A DNA stretch of 64,000 nt from Tritonibacter multivorans (GCF_001458415.1 NZ_CYSD01000033.1:62001-126000); one strand, 5' to 3'. Shown: positions 54,586-63,933, counted from the stretch's first letter. The notes: generated from the letters alone by a model not told the origin. A program made the numbers and translations.

Positions 54586-55287
54586 ATGTCAAAGATTGCG
54601 CTGGTCGACGATGACAGGAATATTCTGACTTCCGTTTCCATGACCCTGGAAGCGGAAGGTTTCGAGGTCGAAACATATAATGACGGCCAGGCGGCATTGG
54701 ATGCGTTTAACAAACGTCTTCCCGATATGGCCGTGCTGGACATTAAGATGCCGCGGATGGACGGCATGGATCTCTTGCAGCGGCTGCGTCAGAAAACGCA
54801 GATGCCGGTGATCTTCCTGACCTCTAAAGATGATGAAATTGATGAGGTTCTGGGCCTGCGTATGGGCGCGGATGATTACGTCAAGAAACCGTTCTCTCAA
54901 CGTCTGCTGGTCGAACGCATCCGCGCGCTGCTGCGCCGTCAGGAAGCGATCGGTGGCGAGGAAACAGCCCCCACCGCAGAAACCAAGGTGATGGAACGCG
55001 GCAACCTGCGGATGGACCCGCTGCGCCACGCGGTCAGCTGGAAGGGGCAGGATGTGTCCCTGACCGTGACCGAATTCCTGCTGCTGCAGGCGCTGGCGCA
55101 ACGCCCCGGTTTTGTCAAAAGCCGTGACCAGCTGATGGATGTGGCCTATGATGATCAGGTCTATGTGGATGACCGGACCATCGACAGCCACATTAAGCGT
55201 CTGCGCAAGAAAATGCGCAGTGCTGACTCGGAATTCGCAGCGATCGAGACCCTTTACGGGATCGGCTACCGCTACAACGAAGAATAA
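54586..55287 (+). CDS. chvI: Response regulator ChvI (OmpR family)
   Basis: A 233-residue two-component regulator. The receiver has the acidic pair D8-D10 region (ALVDDDRN), the phosphorylated Asp D52 ([10 protein letters not shown]), and the switch Thr and Lys (FLTSKDD, KKPFSQ). The C-terminal winged helix (from about 130) ends [18 protein letters not shown] and [10 protein letters not shown]. In alphaproteobacteria ChvI controls envelope, acid and carbon genes. It is followed after 78 bases by its kinase chvG. Confidence 0.96.
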   Translation: MSKIALVDDDRNILTSVSMTLEAEGFEVETYNDGQAALDAFNKRLPDMAVLDIKMPRMDGMDLLQRLRQKTQMPVIFLTSKDDEIDEVLGLRMGADDYVKKPFSQRLLVERIRALLRRQEAIGGEETAPTAETKVMERGNLRMDPLRHAVSWKGQDVSLTVTEFLLLQALAQRPGFVKSRDQLMDVAYDDQVYVDDRTIDSHIKRLRKKMRSADSEFAAIETLYGIGYRYNEE

Positions 55288-55365
55288 ACTTCCCCGCGGG
55301 GCGGTTTCCCAGAACAGATGGGTTCAAAGACGGCAAAGCCGTCGACCCATTGGAGATGAGCGCGC

Positions 55366-57072
55366 ATGCGCGACACCGGTATGACCAACAAACGGCAGGA
55401 TGGAGATGTTGTGCTGGGGGACGATTGGGTCGCCCCTCAACAGACTGTTGCCGATGAAATGCAGGAAAAGCGGGCAAGCCGCGGCCTGTTCACGCTTCGG
55501 GGATCGCCGCTTACACGCAAGATCATCATCTTCAACCTGATCGCGTTGATTATCATGGTCACCGGGATCCTGCATCTGAACTCCACCCGCCAAAGTCTGG
55601 TCCGGCAAAGCGCAGGCGCGCTTGTGACGCAGGCAACGCTGATTGCAGATGTGTTCGAAGCCCAGCTGCCGCAGGACGGCGATGTCAGCTTTGGCACCGG
55701 TGAAGGCATCAATGTTGAGGCCACCCTTGAAGGGCTGAGCCTGCGCGGCGGGGTCGAGGTCTTTGTCTATGACACCACCCTCTCACCCGTGGCCACCATC
55801 AAGGGGGTGCGGCGTGGCGATGCGCTGAACCTGTTCAATGAAGCCGCTGACAATTCCAACCTGATTTCTGATGCGCTGGCGTCTGTCTGGGCCTTGTTTG
55901 GCAATGAACCTGCGTCAACGGGCGATGACATTGGCGTCACCCCGGAAGAGCTGCGCGGCATTGTCAAAGGGGCCTTTGATGGCGGCACCGAGGTCGGCGA
56001 AATCCTGGATCAGGCGGGCGGCACTGTGTTTTCGGCGGCAACCCCTGTGATGCGTGACACAACACCGGTTGCCGTTGTGGCGGTGATTTCTCCTTTGGGG
56101 GAAATCGACAGCCTTGTGCGCGCCGACCGCGAACGCGTCTTACAGATGTTTATTGTGGCGCTGCTGGTCTCTGTGGGGCTGAGCCTTGTTTTGGCGTCCA
56201 CCATTGCCAATCCGCTGGCGGATCTGGCCGAAGCCGCAGAGCTGGGCCGCGATAAAAACGCCTCCAAAGTGAAGCCGGGCCGCATTCGCATCCCCGACCT
56301 CACGGCGCGCCCTGATGAAATTGGCCGTCTGAGCCGCGCGCTGCGCGGCATGGTCAAGGCGCTTTATAACCGCATCGACAGCAACGAACAGTTCGCCGCC
56401 GATGTGGCCCATGAAATCAAAAACCCGCTGGCAAGTCTCCAATCAGCTGTGGGCACCCTGCGCATGGTCAAGCGGGATGATCAGCGTGAAAAGCTGATGA
56501 ATGTCATCGAACATGACGTGCGGCGCCTGGACCGTCTGGTCAGCGATATCTCCAATGCGTCGCGTCTGGATGCAGAGCTGGTCAAAGAAGAAGAAGAAAA
56601 CTTCGACCTTCTGAACATGCTGGGCAATCTCAACCAGTTTCTGGGCGAAGATGCAAAAGCCAAGGGCATTGATTATATTACCGAAATGCCAGAGCAGCCG
56701 ATCATTATCAATGGCCTGGAGGCCCGTCTGGCGCAGGTCTTTGTCAATCTGATCACCAATGCGATTTCCTTCTGCGAAGAGGGCGATGCGATCCGTGTCT
56801 GGGCCCGTCGTCGGGACAATCGTGTGCTTGTCGTGGTCGAAGATACAGGTCCCGGCATTCCGGAACAGGCGCTGACCAAGATCTTCAACCGGTTCTATTC
56901 CCAGCGCCCCGAAGAACATTTCGGCAATAATTCCGGCCTTGGTCTGGCGATCTCCAAGCAGATTATTGAAGCCCATGGCGGTGTGGTTTGGGCCGAAAAC
57001 ATCCGACCCACCGAGGCGGATCTCACGTCTGAACCGTTGGGCGCCCGTTTCGTGGTCGGTCTGCCTGTCTAA
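55366..57072 (+). CDS. chvG: Sensor histidine kinase ChvG
   Basis: A 568-residue inner-membrane kinase. The membrane helices lie at about 48-68 (IIIFNLIALIIMVTGIL) and 260-283, with a periplasmic sensor of about 190 residues between them. The HAMP region is followed by the dimerisation helix with the phosphorylated H349 (DVAHEIKNPLASLQSA) and the ATP-binding marks NLITNAISF, VEDTGPGIPE and NNSGLGLAISKQIIEAHGG. It phosphorylates ChvI. ATG 55381 is an alternative start. Confidence 0.95.
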   Translation: MRDTGMTNKRQDGDVVLGDDWVAPQQTVADEMQEKRASRGLFTLRGSPLTRKIIIFNLIALIIMVTGILHLNSTRQSLVRQSAGALVTQATLIADVFEAQLPQDGDVSFGTGEGINVEATLEGLSLRGGVEVFVYDTTLSPVATIKGVRRGDALNLFNEAADNSNLISDALASVWALFGNEPASTGDDIGVTPEELRGIVKGAFDGGTEVGEILDQAGGTVFSAATPVMRDTTPVAVVAVISPLGEIDSLVRADRERVLQMFIVALLVSVGLSLVLASTIANPLADLAEAAELGRDKNASKVKPGRIRIPDLTARPDEIGRLSRALRGMVKALYNRIDSNEQFAADVAHEIKNPLASLQSAVGTLRMVKRDDQREKLMNVIEHDVRRLDRLVSDISNASRLDAELVKEEEENFDLLNMLGNLNQFLGEDAKAKGIDYITEMPEQPIIINGLEARLAQVFVNLITNAISFCEEGDAIRVWARRRDNRVLVVVEDTGPGIPEQALTKIFNRFYSQRPEEHFGNNSGLGLAISKQIIEAHGGVVWAENIRPTEADLTSEPLGARFVVGLPV

Positions 57073-57075
57073 TCC

Positions 57076-57513
57076 ATGTCAGCAGCGATGATCCTGCATG
57101 CCTCCTGCGTCTCGCTTGCGGGGCGCGGGGTGCTGATCCGTGGCGCTTCTGGCGCTGGAAAGTCTGCTCTGGCGCTTGAGCTGATGGCCCGCGGCGCGGG
57201 GCTGGTCGCAGATGACCGCTGCGAGATCCACAAAGCGGCAGGCGGCGTGATCGCGCGGGCCCCAAATCCGATCGCAGGTCTGATCGAGGCGCGCGGTGTG
57301 GGCATTCTGCGGGCCGATCACGTGGCGCAGGCGCAACTCCACGTGATCGTTGATCTGGACCACCTTGCCACAGACCGTCTGCCACGCCACCTAGAAGAGG
57401 AGATTCTGGGCTGCGCCCTGCCGGTTCTGCATCGCGTTGATGCACCGCATTTTGCCGCCTCCCTGATCCAATACCTCAAGTGCGGAGCCATAGACCCTGA
57501 TGCCGGACAGTGA
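57076..57513 (+). CDS. hprK: HPr kinase/phosphorylase, short alphaproteobacterial form
   Basis: Phosphorylates a serine of HPr and also removes it. The 145 residues hold only the C-terminal catalytic domain of Gram-positive HprK: P-loop RGASGAGKSALALEL, VADDRCEIHK and the capping motif IEARGVGIL. The missing N-terminal domain is normal for alphaproteobacteria. It begins three bases after chvG and overlaps rapZ by 14 bases, so the envelope sensor and PTS genes share a transcript. Confidence 0.93.
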   Translation: MSAAMILHASCVSLAGRGVLIRGASGAGKSALALELMARGAGLVADDRCEIHKAAGGVIARAPNPIAGLIEARGVGILRADHVAQAQLHVIVDLDHLATDRLPRHLEEEILGCALPVLHRVDAPHFAASLIQYLKCGAIDPDAGQ

Positions 57514-58396
57514 CGACCCCTCGCACAGCGCCACCGCCGCAAAGCCGCTGGTTCTGATCACCGGGCCATCCGGGGCCGGGCGGACAACGGCGATCAATGC
57601 GCTGGAAGACCTTGGTTTTGAGGCCATCGACAATCTGCCGTTGCGACTGGTCGAAGCGCTGGTCGACAGCGTCGGCTACGACCGCCCGATGGTTCTGGGG
57701 CTTGATCCGCGCAACCGGGATTTCTCCACCGCGGCGCTCTTGGATGTGATTGCCATGCTGACGGCACGGGCGGATCTGGAATTCACGGCGGTCTATCTGG
57801 ATGCAGAACCCGAGGTGCTGTTGCGCCGCTATTCGGAAACCCGCCGTCGCCACCCCATGGCGCCTGCCGAAAGCCCGGAACTGGGTGTGAAACGCGAGCT
57901 GGACCTGATGCGGGCTATTCGCGAAGAGGCGGATGTGGTGATCGACACCTCCGATCTGAACGTGCATCAGCTCAAAGCCGAGGTCGAACGGATCTTTGCC
58001 CCCGGCGGCCGCGATCTGGCGGTGACGATCCACAGTTTTTCCTACAAACGCGGGCTGCCGCGCAATGTGGACATGGTGTTTGATGTCCGCTTCCTTGCCA
58101 ATCCCTATTGGGAACCCGCCCTGCGTCCACATAATGGTCAGGACAAGCCGGTTCAGGACTATGTGCGCGCGGATGCCCGGTTCGCGGATTTCTTTGACCG
58201 GGTTCTGGACCTGACCCGAAGCCTGCTGCCTGCTTACCGCGCCGAAGGCAAATCGCATTTTTCCATCGCCTTTGGCTGCACGGGTGGGCAACACCGTTCG
58301 GTCACACTTGCAGAAACACTGGCGGAGGCCCTTGCGGAGGACGGCCAGCAGGTGTCAATTAGACATCGCGAGCTGCAGAGCCAGCAACAGAAGTGA
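57500..58396 (+). CDS. rapZ: RapZ/YvcJ-type nucleotide-binding protein
   Basis: A 298-residue RNase adapter-like P-loop protein. The N-terminal Walker A reads GPSGAGRTTA, with Arg where most P-loops have Lys, followed by EDLGFEAIDNLPL. The C-terminal part has GLPRNVDMVFDVRFLANPYW and FGCTGGQHRSVTLAE, the conserved RapZ C-domain that binds small RNA or metabolites in E. coli. Here it lies between hprK and EIIA-Man, so its role may be tied to PTS regulation. Confidence 0.92.
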   Translation: MPDSDDPSHSATAAKPLVLITGPSGAGRTTAINALEDLGFEAIDNLPLRLVEALVDSVGYDRPMVLGLDPRNRDFSTAALLDVIAMLTARADLEFTAVYLDAEPEVLLRRYSETRRRHPMAPAESPELGVKRELDLMRAIREEADVVIDTSDLNVHQLKAEVERIFAPGGRDLAVTIHSFSYKRGLPRNVDMVFDVRFLANPYWEPALRPHNGQDKPVQDYVRADARFADFFDRVLDLTRSLLPAYRAEGKSHFSIAFGCTGGQHRSVTLAETLAEALAEDGQQVSIRHRELQSQQQK

Positions 58397-58405
58397 GAGA
58401 CCCGC

Positions 58406-58804
58406 TTGATCGGAATCGTGATTGTCGCCCATGGGGGGCTGGCCAATGAATACCGCGCTGCCGTGGAACACGTCGTGGGACCGCAACCCGCGTTGAAATC
58501 CGTGTCCATTGCAGTTGACGATGACCGCGAGGCCAAACAGGCCGAAATCTGCGCGGCCGCCGACGACGTAGATTCGGGGCAGGGCGTGGTCGTGGTCGTG
58601 GATCTTTTTGGTGGCAGCCCGTCAAACCTGTCGTTGCGCGCCTGTCGCCCGGCGGACCGACGTATCCTTTATGGGGCAAACCTGCCGATGCTGATCAAAC
58701 TGGCGAAATCCCGCCAGTTGCCGGTGGCGGACGCAGTCCGGCAGGCAATGGAAGCCGGTCGAAAGTACATCAATTCCCAAAACATTAGCCCCGAGGGGGC
58801 ATGA
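58406..58804 (+). CDS. PTS system EIIA-Man-family protein
   Basis: A 132-residue phospho-carrier of the mannose/fructose EIIA type. The phosphorylated His is H9 (GIVIVAHGGLA), and VDLFGGSPSNLSLRAC is the typical second loop. No EIIB, EIIC or EIID genes accompany it, so it probably regulates rather than transports. It starts with TTG 9 bases after rapZ and overlaps ptsH by four bases (ATGA). Confidence 0.92.
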   Translation: MIGIVIVAHGGLANEYRAAVEHVVGPQPALKSVSIAVDDDREAKQAEICAAADDVDSGQGVVVVVDLFGGSPSNLSLRACRPADRRILYGANLPMLIKLAKSRQLPVADAVRQAMEAGRKYINSQNISPEGA

Positions 58805-59082
58805 CAAAAATCATGGCGCAGAAGACACTTAAAATCATCAATCAAAAGGGCCTTCATGCCCGCGCATCGGCCAAACTGGTCGAAGTGGTCGAAGGTTTTG
58901 ACGCCACGGCCGAGGTCTCCAAGGATGGCATGTCGGCTTCGGGCGACAGTATTATGGGGCTCTTGATGCTGGCGGCGTCCAATGGCACGACCATTCAGGT
59001 CGAAACCACCGGTCCAGATGCAGAGCCTTTGGCGGACGCATTAGAGGCATTGGTGGCTGACAAATTCGGCGAAGGTTTCTAA
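58801..59082 (+). CDS. ptsH: Phosphocarrier protein HPr
   Basis: The small PTS phosphocarrier. The His site is in NQKGLHARASAK and the regulatory Ser in SGDSIMGLLML, matching the target of HprK in this operon. From the ATG at 58801 (overlapping the EIIA stop) it has 93 residues and the His at position 19; an ATG at 58813 gives 89 residues and the classical His15. Either start is possible. ptsP (EI) is not in the window. Confidence 0.95.
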   Translation: MTKIMAQKTLKIINQKGLHARASAKLVEVVEGFDATAEVSKDGMSASGDSIMGLLMLAASNGTTIQVETTGPDAEPLADALEALVADKFGEGF

Positions 59083-59134
59083 AGTGGCTCAACGCTTCCC
59101 GCGTTAGGGAACCGTCAGGGACAGGAAGACAGAC

Positions 59135-60034
59135 GTGGCGGACACCGCACATAACAACAATACTGGCATCACTCAGGGGATCGCCGAGAACAGCACCGGA
59201 GAGGTCTATGACCGCCGGACGCTGACCTATGCCAATTCGTTCGACGATCGCTGGACTGCGTTTGCGATTCGCGCGATCGAGTGGTTCACCGGCAAACTGA
59301 CGATCCTGCGGATGGTCAATAAGTTCGAGCGCGACAATGCCGAATACCGCGGCAACAAGTTCTGGCGCGGGGCCCTCAATACCATGGGGATCGAGCTTCA
59401 GACGCCGCAGGAACAGATCGACCTGATCCCGGAAGAGGGGCCGGTGGTGGTGGTGGCGAACCACCCGCACGGCATGGTCGATGGGATGATCTTTGCGGAT
59501 CTGATTGGCCGCCGCCGCCAGGATTACCGCATTCTGACGCGTTCGGTTCTGACCGGTCTGGACGAGGCCGCGACCTCGTTCATGATCCCGGTGCCGTTTC
59601 CGCATGATCCCGATGCGCAGAAAAAGATGGTCGAGATGCGCGCGCAGACCATGGCCCATCTGAAAGCAGGTGGCGTGGTGGCGCTGTTCCCGTCGGGCGT
59701 TGTGATGTCATCCGACAGCTGGTTTGGCCCGGCGATTGAACGCGAATGGAACGTGTTCACCGCACAGCTGATCCGCCGGTCCGGCGCTAAGGTCGTGCCG
59801 ATCTATTTCCCGGGGTCGAATTCCCGCTGGTATCAGATCGCCAACCGTCTGTCCCCGATCCTGCGTCAGGGGCTGCTGCTGCATGAAATCGTCCGCAGCT
59901 GCAACAAGCCGCAGGCGCCGGTGGTCGGCGAGGTGCTGAGCGATGAACAGATGGAGCAGCTGCACAGCAACCCGCGTGGCTTCATGGCCTGGTTGCGAGA
60001 GCACACGCTGGCGCTTGGGAAGCCCAAGGCCTGA
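59135..60034 (+). CDS. Lysophospholipid acyltransferase family protein
   Basis: A 299-residue PlsC-type acyltransferase that moves an acyl chain to a lipid hydroxyl. The catalytic box is NHPHGMVDG (NHX4D-like), followed by GGVVALFPSGVVM (the EGTR-like box is replaced by FPSG) and VVPIYFPGSNSRWYQI. A membrane-associated protein is expected, although strong helices are few. It starts with GTG after CAGGGACAGG, 52 bases behind ptsH, and ends at a terminator. The lipid substrate is unknown; aminolipid or phosphatidic acid synthesis is possible. Confidence 0.83.
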   Translation: MADTAHNNNTGITQGIAENSTGEVYDRRTLTYANSFDDRWTAFAIRAIEWFTGKLTILRMVNKFERDNAEYRGNKFWRGALNTMGIELQTPQEQIDLIPEEGPVVVVANHPHGMVDGMIFADLIGRRRQDYRILTRSVLTGLDEAATSFMIPVPFPHDPDAQKKMVEMRAQTMAHLKAGGVVALFPSGVVMSSDSWFGPAIEREWNVFTAQLIRRSGAKVVPIYFPGSNSRWYQIANRLSPILRQGLLLHEIVRSCNKPQAPVVGEVLSDEQMEQLHSNPRGFMAWLREHTLALGKPKA

Positions 60035-60051
60035 TTTCTGCTAAAACGAAC

Positions 60052-60080
60052 AACGGCGCCCTCGGGCGCCGTTTGTGTTT
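60052..60080. terminator. Bidirectional terminator between acyltransferase and hbd genes
   Basis: AACGGCGCC-CTCG-GGCGCCGTT stem with TTTGTGTTT-like run on the plus strand; on the minus strand TTGTTCGTTTT follows. Confidence 0.8.
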
Positions 60081-60095
60081 GCGGGGGCTTGCGCC

Positions 60096-60971
60096 TTAGC
60101 GTGTCGGCACCGGTGTTTCGCCGCGATAGTCATAAAACCCACGCTGTGTCTTGCGGCCCAGCCAGCCTGCCTCGACATATTTGGTCAGCAGCGGGCAGGG
60201 GCGGTATTTGGTGTCCGCCAGCCCGTCGTGCAGCACGTTCATGATCGCCAGGCAGGTGTCCAGACCAATAAAATCCGCCAGCTCCAGCGGGCCCATCGGG
60301 TGGTTCGCACCCAGCTTCATCGATTCGTCGATAGAGCGCACGTTGCCGACCCCTTCATAGAGCGTGTAGACCGCCTCATTGATCATCGGCATCAGGATCC
60401 GGTTGACGATGAACGCCGGGAAGTCCTCGGCGCTGGCAGCGGTTTTGCCAAGCTTCTCCACCACGGTCTGGCAGGTCTGGAACGTGTCCTCATCGGTGGC
60501 GATGCCACGGATCAGCTCGACCAGCTGCATCACCGGAACCGGGTTCATGAAGTGGAACCCCATGAAGCGTTCGGGACGATCGGTGCGCGATGCGAGACGT
60601 GTGATGGAGATCGAAGAGGTGTTCGAGGTGAGAATCGTATGCGGCTGCAAATGCGGCAAAAGATCGTCAAAAATGGCCTGCTTGATCGTTTCCCGTTCGG
60701 TCGCGGCTTCGATCACCAGATCCGTTGCGCCCACATCGGCCAATTGCATCGAGGTCGAAATGCGCGCCATGGCGGCGCTAACAGCGGCGTCTTCGATTTT
60801 GCCACGGCTTGCCTGACGGGCCAGGTTCTTCTGGATCTGAGCAAGCGCATTGTCCAGTGCGGTTTGGCTTATGTCATTGAGAACAACGTCAAATCCGGAC
60901 AGGGCCATCACATGGGCAATGCCATTTCCCATCTGGCCTGCGCCGATCACACCTACCTTTTGAACATCCAT
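60096..60971 (-). CDS. hbd: 3-hydroxybutyryl-CoA dehydrogenase
   Basis: An NAD(P)H-linked enzyme that interconverts 3-hydroxybutyryl-CoA and acetoacetyl-CoA. The 291 residues show the Rossmann motif VGVIGAGQMGNGIAHV, the substrate-site SNTSSISITRLA, the catalytic His in GFHFMNPVPVM, and the C-terminal domain with GPLELADFIGLDTCLAIM. The ATG at 60971 is the family start; the frame extends to 61058. It lies near etfAB, as is common in Rhodobacteraceae, and probably feeds butyrate/PHB and ethylmalonyl-CoA metabolism. Confidence 0.94.
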   Translation of the reverse strand: MDVQKVGVIGAGQMGNGIAHVMALSGFDVVLNDISQTALDNALAQIQKNLARQASRGKIEDAAVSAAMARISTSMQLADVGATDLVIEAATERETIKQAIFDDLLPHLQPHTILTSNTSSISITRLASRTDRPERFMGFHFMNPVPVMQLVELIRGIATDEDTFQTCQTVVEKLGKTAASAEDFPAFIVNRILMPMINEAVYTLYEGVGNVRSIDESMKLGANHPMGPLELADFIGLDTCLAIMNVLHDGLADTKYRPCPLLTKYVEAGWLGRKTQRGFYDYRGETPVPTR

Positions 60972-61128
60972 CGCCCTGGCCTCTCTGATTGCCGTTTGGC
61001 GTGATCTTATCGGTTTCCGCAGTGCAGAAACAAGCGCTATGCCGACAGTTTTAGCCAAAAGCAGTTTTTAGGTCTTTGGAAAGATTTGGAGCGCAAATTG
61101 GGCAGTGGGTGAAAAATTGGTGGGCTAG

Positions 61129-61947
61129 ATGAGCTACGAATCCAGAAGCGCTGATGCGCTGGCTGCGGAGCCGTGCCGGTATGGTACGTCACGGTTATAC
61201 GTTCGCGGTCCCAAACGGGACCTTAACAATCCATATCTGACCTTTATTGGCAGCACCGAGGTGTTCGGCCGCTTTGTCGACTGTTCCTTTGTGCAAACGA
61301 CCGAGGCCCTGTTGGGGCGTGCCTGTGTGAACCTAGGCAGCATCAACGCAGGGATCGACAGCTTTCTGTTTGATGACAGCCTGATGGATGTGGTTGCTGG
61401 GGCAGATTTGACCGTGGTGCAATTGATGGATGCGCAGAACCTGTCAAACCGGTTCTACAAGGTGCATCCCCGGCGCAATGACCGGTTTCTGGCAGCCCAC
61501 CCTGCGCTGACGGCGCTGTATCCTGAGGTGGATTTCACCGACTTTCATTTCAACAAACATCTGCTGACCACATTGCGCGACATTGCGCCGGGGCGCTTTG
61601 CCGAAGTGGAGGCGCATCTACAGGAAGTCTGGCTCGAACGCATGGTGCATATTCTGGAGCGGGTCAAAGGGCACGCTGTCCTGTTGTGGCTGCGCCAAAA
61701 GCCCATTTCAGAGCGCAACCTGGGCCCGACCCCGTCGATGGTGAGCCCGCGCATGGTGTCAGTGCTGGCCCCCAAAGCAGAGGCGGTTGTAGAGATTGCC
61801 ACACGCGACGCGGAAGCGGCCGAGGATGTCTCGGGGATGAGCTTTGGTCCCATGGACCTGCCAGCCGCCAAACGCATGCTGGGGCCCAAGGAAAACGACC
61901 GGATCGCCAAGCTGCTGTGTGACAGGCTGCGCCCGCTTCTTGCCTGA
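61129..61947 (+). CDS. DUF6473-type protein of unknown function
   Basis: A 272-residue soluble protein, MSYESRSADALAAEPCRYGTS at the start, then LTFIGSTEVFGRFVDCSF, LGSINAGIDSFLFDD and VVQLMDAQNLSNRFYKVHPRRND. The G-S-x-E-V-x-G and G-x-x-N pattern resembles SGNH-like hydrolase or sulfotransferase-fold proteins, and I recall such proteins as DUF6473 in Roseobacters. No activity is known. It stands between hbd and etfA on the plus strand with its own terminator. Confidence 0.72.
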   Translation: MSYESRSADALAAEPCRYGTSRLYVRGPKRDLNNPYLTFIGSTEVFGRFVDCSFVQTTEALLGRACVNLGSINAGIDSFLFDDSLMDVVAGADLTVVQLMDAQNLSNRFYKVHPRRNDRFLAAHPALTALYPEVDFTDFHFNKHLLTTLRDIAPGRFAEVEAHLQEVWLERMVHILERVKGHAVLLWLRQKPISERNLGPTPSMVSPRMVSVLAPKAEAVVEIATRDAEAAEDVSGMSFGPMDLPAAKRMLGPKENDRIAKLLCDRLRPLLA

Positions 61948-61970
61948 GGTCGCTGCCAACCTGCAACGAA

Positions 61971-62001
61971 AAAGGCCCGCCAAACTGGCGGGCCTTTTCT
62001 T
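61971..62001. terminator. Bidirectional terminator between DUF6473 gene and etfA
   Basis: A perfect 11-bp stem, AAAGGCCCGCC-AAACT-GGCGGGCCTTT, followed by TTCTTTG on the plus strand and TTTTTCG on the minus strand, where it also ends the etfBA transcript. Confidence 0.88.
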
Positions 62002-62022
62002 TGTCTCTCAGACAGCTGGGGC

Positions 62023-62952
62023 TTAGCCCAGTTTTTCGGTCAGTGCGGGCACTGCCTCGAACAGGTCGGCAACCAGACCGAAGTCAGCAACCTGGAAGAT
62101 CGGTGCTTCTTCGTCTTTGTTGATCGCGACGATGATCTTGGAGTCTTTCATACCAGCAAGGTGCTGGATCGCGCCGGAGATACCTGCTGCGATGTAGAGA
62201 TCCGGTGCAACCACCTTACCGGTCTGGCCAACCTGCCAGTCGTTCGGTGCATAGCCGGAGTCCACAGCCGCGCGGGATGCGCCAACAGCGGCGCCCAGCT
62301 TGTCTGCCAGAGCTTCGATGATTTTGAAGTCTTCTTCAGACCCAACGCCACGGCCGCCGGAGACAACGATGCCTGCGGAGGTCAGCTCGGGGCGGTCGGA
62401 TTCTGCAACCTTGTCTTCGACCCACTCGGACAGGCCGGGGTTTTCGGCAGCGCCGATGGTCTCAACAGATGCGGAACCGCCTTCGCCTGCGGCGTCGAAG
62501 GTGGAGGTCCGGAAGGTGATGACTTTCTTCGCGTCGGAAGATTTCACAACCTGGATCGCGTTACCGGCATAGATCGGACGCTCAAACGTGTCGGCGTCGA
62601 CAACGGCGGTCACGTCAGAGATCACCATCACGTCCAGCAGCGCAGCAACGCGCGGCAGGATGTTTTTGGCGTCGGTGGTCGCGGGTGCAACAACGTGGGA
62701 GAAGTCGGATGCCAGACCCGCGATCAGGGCTGCAGTCGGTTCTGCCAGGCGGTGGCCCAGGGACGCGTCTTCAGCAACCAGAACTTTGGCCACACCGTCG
62801 ATTTTTGCGGCGGCTTCGCCAGCGGCTGCTGCGGATGCACCAGCGGCCAGAACGGTCACGTCGCCCAGGGATTTCGCGGCTGCAACGGCTTTTGCGGTTG
62901 CGTCCAGCGCCAGTTCACCATTGGTGACTTCTGCGAGAAGAAGAACAGACAT
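62023..62952 (-). CDS. etfA: Electron transfer flavoprotein subunit alpha
   Basis: Large subunit of the FAD-carrying ETF that takes electrons from acyl-CoA dehydrogenases to ETF-quinone oxidoreductase. The 309 residues have an N-terminal domain ([20 protein letters not shown]) and the C-terminal FAD domain with [36 protein letters not shown] and [17 protein letters not shown]-like [14 protein letters not shown]. Its ATG shares one base with the etfB stop (TAATG), so the two are coupled. Likely serves Mcd and beta-oxidation. Confidence 0.97.
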   Translation of the reverse strand: MSVLLLAEVTNGELALDATAKAVAAAKSLGDVTVLAAGASAAAAGEAAAKIDGVAKVLVAEDASLGHRLAEPTAALIAGLASDFSHVVAPATTDAKNILPRVAALLDVMVISDVTAVVDADTFERPIYAGNAIQVVKSSDAKKVITFRTSTFDAAGEGGSASVETIGAAENPGLSEWVEDKVAESDRPELTSAGIVVSGGRGVGSEEDFKIIEALADKLGAAVGASRAAVDSGYAPNDWQVGQTGKVVAPDLYIAAGISGAIQHLAGMKDSKIIVAINKDEEAPIFQVADFGLVADLFEAVPALTEKLG

Positions 62953-63710
62953 TACACAGCCCCCGCTTCTTTGAGTTTTTCGACCAGCTCGTCCACGGAG
63001 CCGACGATGATGCCAGCGGAACGGGACTCGGGCTCTTTGGTTTCGACCACGGTCAGACGCGGGGAAACATCAACGCCGTAATCAGCAGCTGTTTTGGATT
63101 CCAGCGGCTTTTTCTTGGCTTTCATGATGTTCGGCAGCGACGCATAACGCGGCTCGTTCAGGCGCAGGTCAACGGTCAGGATGGTCGGCATCTTGACAGA
63201 GATGGTCTGCAGACCGCCGTCAACCTCGCGGGTGACTTTTGCGGAATCGCCTTCGATGTCCACTTCGGACGCGAAGGTCGCCTGGGACCAACCCAGCAGC
63301 GCGGACAGCATCTGGCCGGTTGCGTTCATGTCGTTGTCGATCGCCTGTTTACCAGCGATGACCAGACCGGGCTGCTCTTCTTCGACAACTTTTGCCAGCA
63401 GTTTGGCAACGGCCAGGGGCTCGATGTCGGTGTGAACGTCGTCCGCTGCAACAACCAGGATTGCGCGGTCTGCGCCCATGGCCAGTGCGGTGCGCAGGGT
63501 TTCCTGAGCTTTCTCGACGCCGATGGAGACGACAACAACTTCGTCTGCCTTGCCGGCTTCTTTCAGGCGGATGGCCTCTTCGACGGCGATTTCGTCGAAG
63601 GGGTTCATCGACATTTTGACGTTTGCGAGATCAACACCGCTGCCGTCCGCGTTTACGCGCACTTTCACGTTGTAGTCGATCACGCGTTTGACAGGCACGA
63701 GTACCTTCAT
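62952..63710 (-). CDS. etfB: Electron transfer flavoprotein subunit beta
   Basis: Small ETF subunit (252 residues) that binds AMP and helps hold the FAD-bearing alpha subunit. The start [22 protein letters not shown], then [24 protein letters not shown] and ETVEIEGD-like [12 protein letters not shown] match the family, and the end [18 protein letters not shown] is typical. AAGGAG lies before the ATG. It begins the etfBA operon; the gene before it on the minus strand ends near 63977. Confidence 0.97.
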   Translation of the reverse strand: MKVLVPVKRVIDYNVKVRVNADGSGVDLANVKMSMNPFDEIAVEEAIRLKEAGKADEVVVVSIGVEKAQETLRTALAMGADRAILVVAADDVHTDIEPLAVAKLLAKVVEEEQPGLVIAGKQAIDNDMNATGQMLSALLGWSQATFASEVDIEGDSAKVTREVDGGLQTISVKMPTILTVDLRLNEPRYASLPNIMKAKKKPLESKTAADYGVDVSPRLTVVETKEPESRSAGIIVGSVDELVEKLKEAGAV

Positions 63711-63905
63711 GTGCGTTTCTCCTTAACTGTCGGACACCGGGAAACGGATTCCCGGAAAGCTCTCGGGCTTTTGATAGCCACTCAGCAAAGGCGGTAACAG
63801 GGTAAAATCGTCATGTTTTTGTCCGGGGACGTCGCGTTCGACATTTATATGAAGGTTTTCCGACGAAATTTTAAACCCGACACCCGGCGAGCCTGCGCAA
63901 TAACA

Positions 63906-63933
63906 ATGCCCCGACGGGGGGCCGACGGGGCAT
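63906..63933 (-). terminator. Hairpin after the preceding minus-strand gene
   Basis: ATGCCCCG / CGGGGCAT arms extended by three more pairs across one A-A mismatch, with a GGGG loop. It follows the stop at 63977 on the minus strand, but the T-run after it is weak (ATTGTTATTG). Confidence 0.45.
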
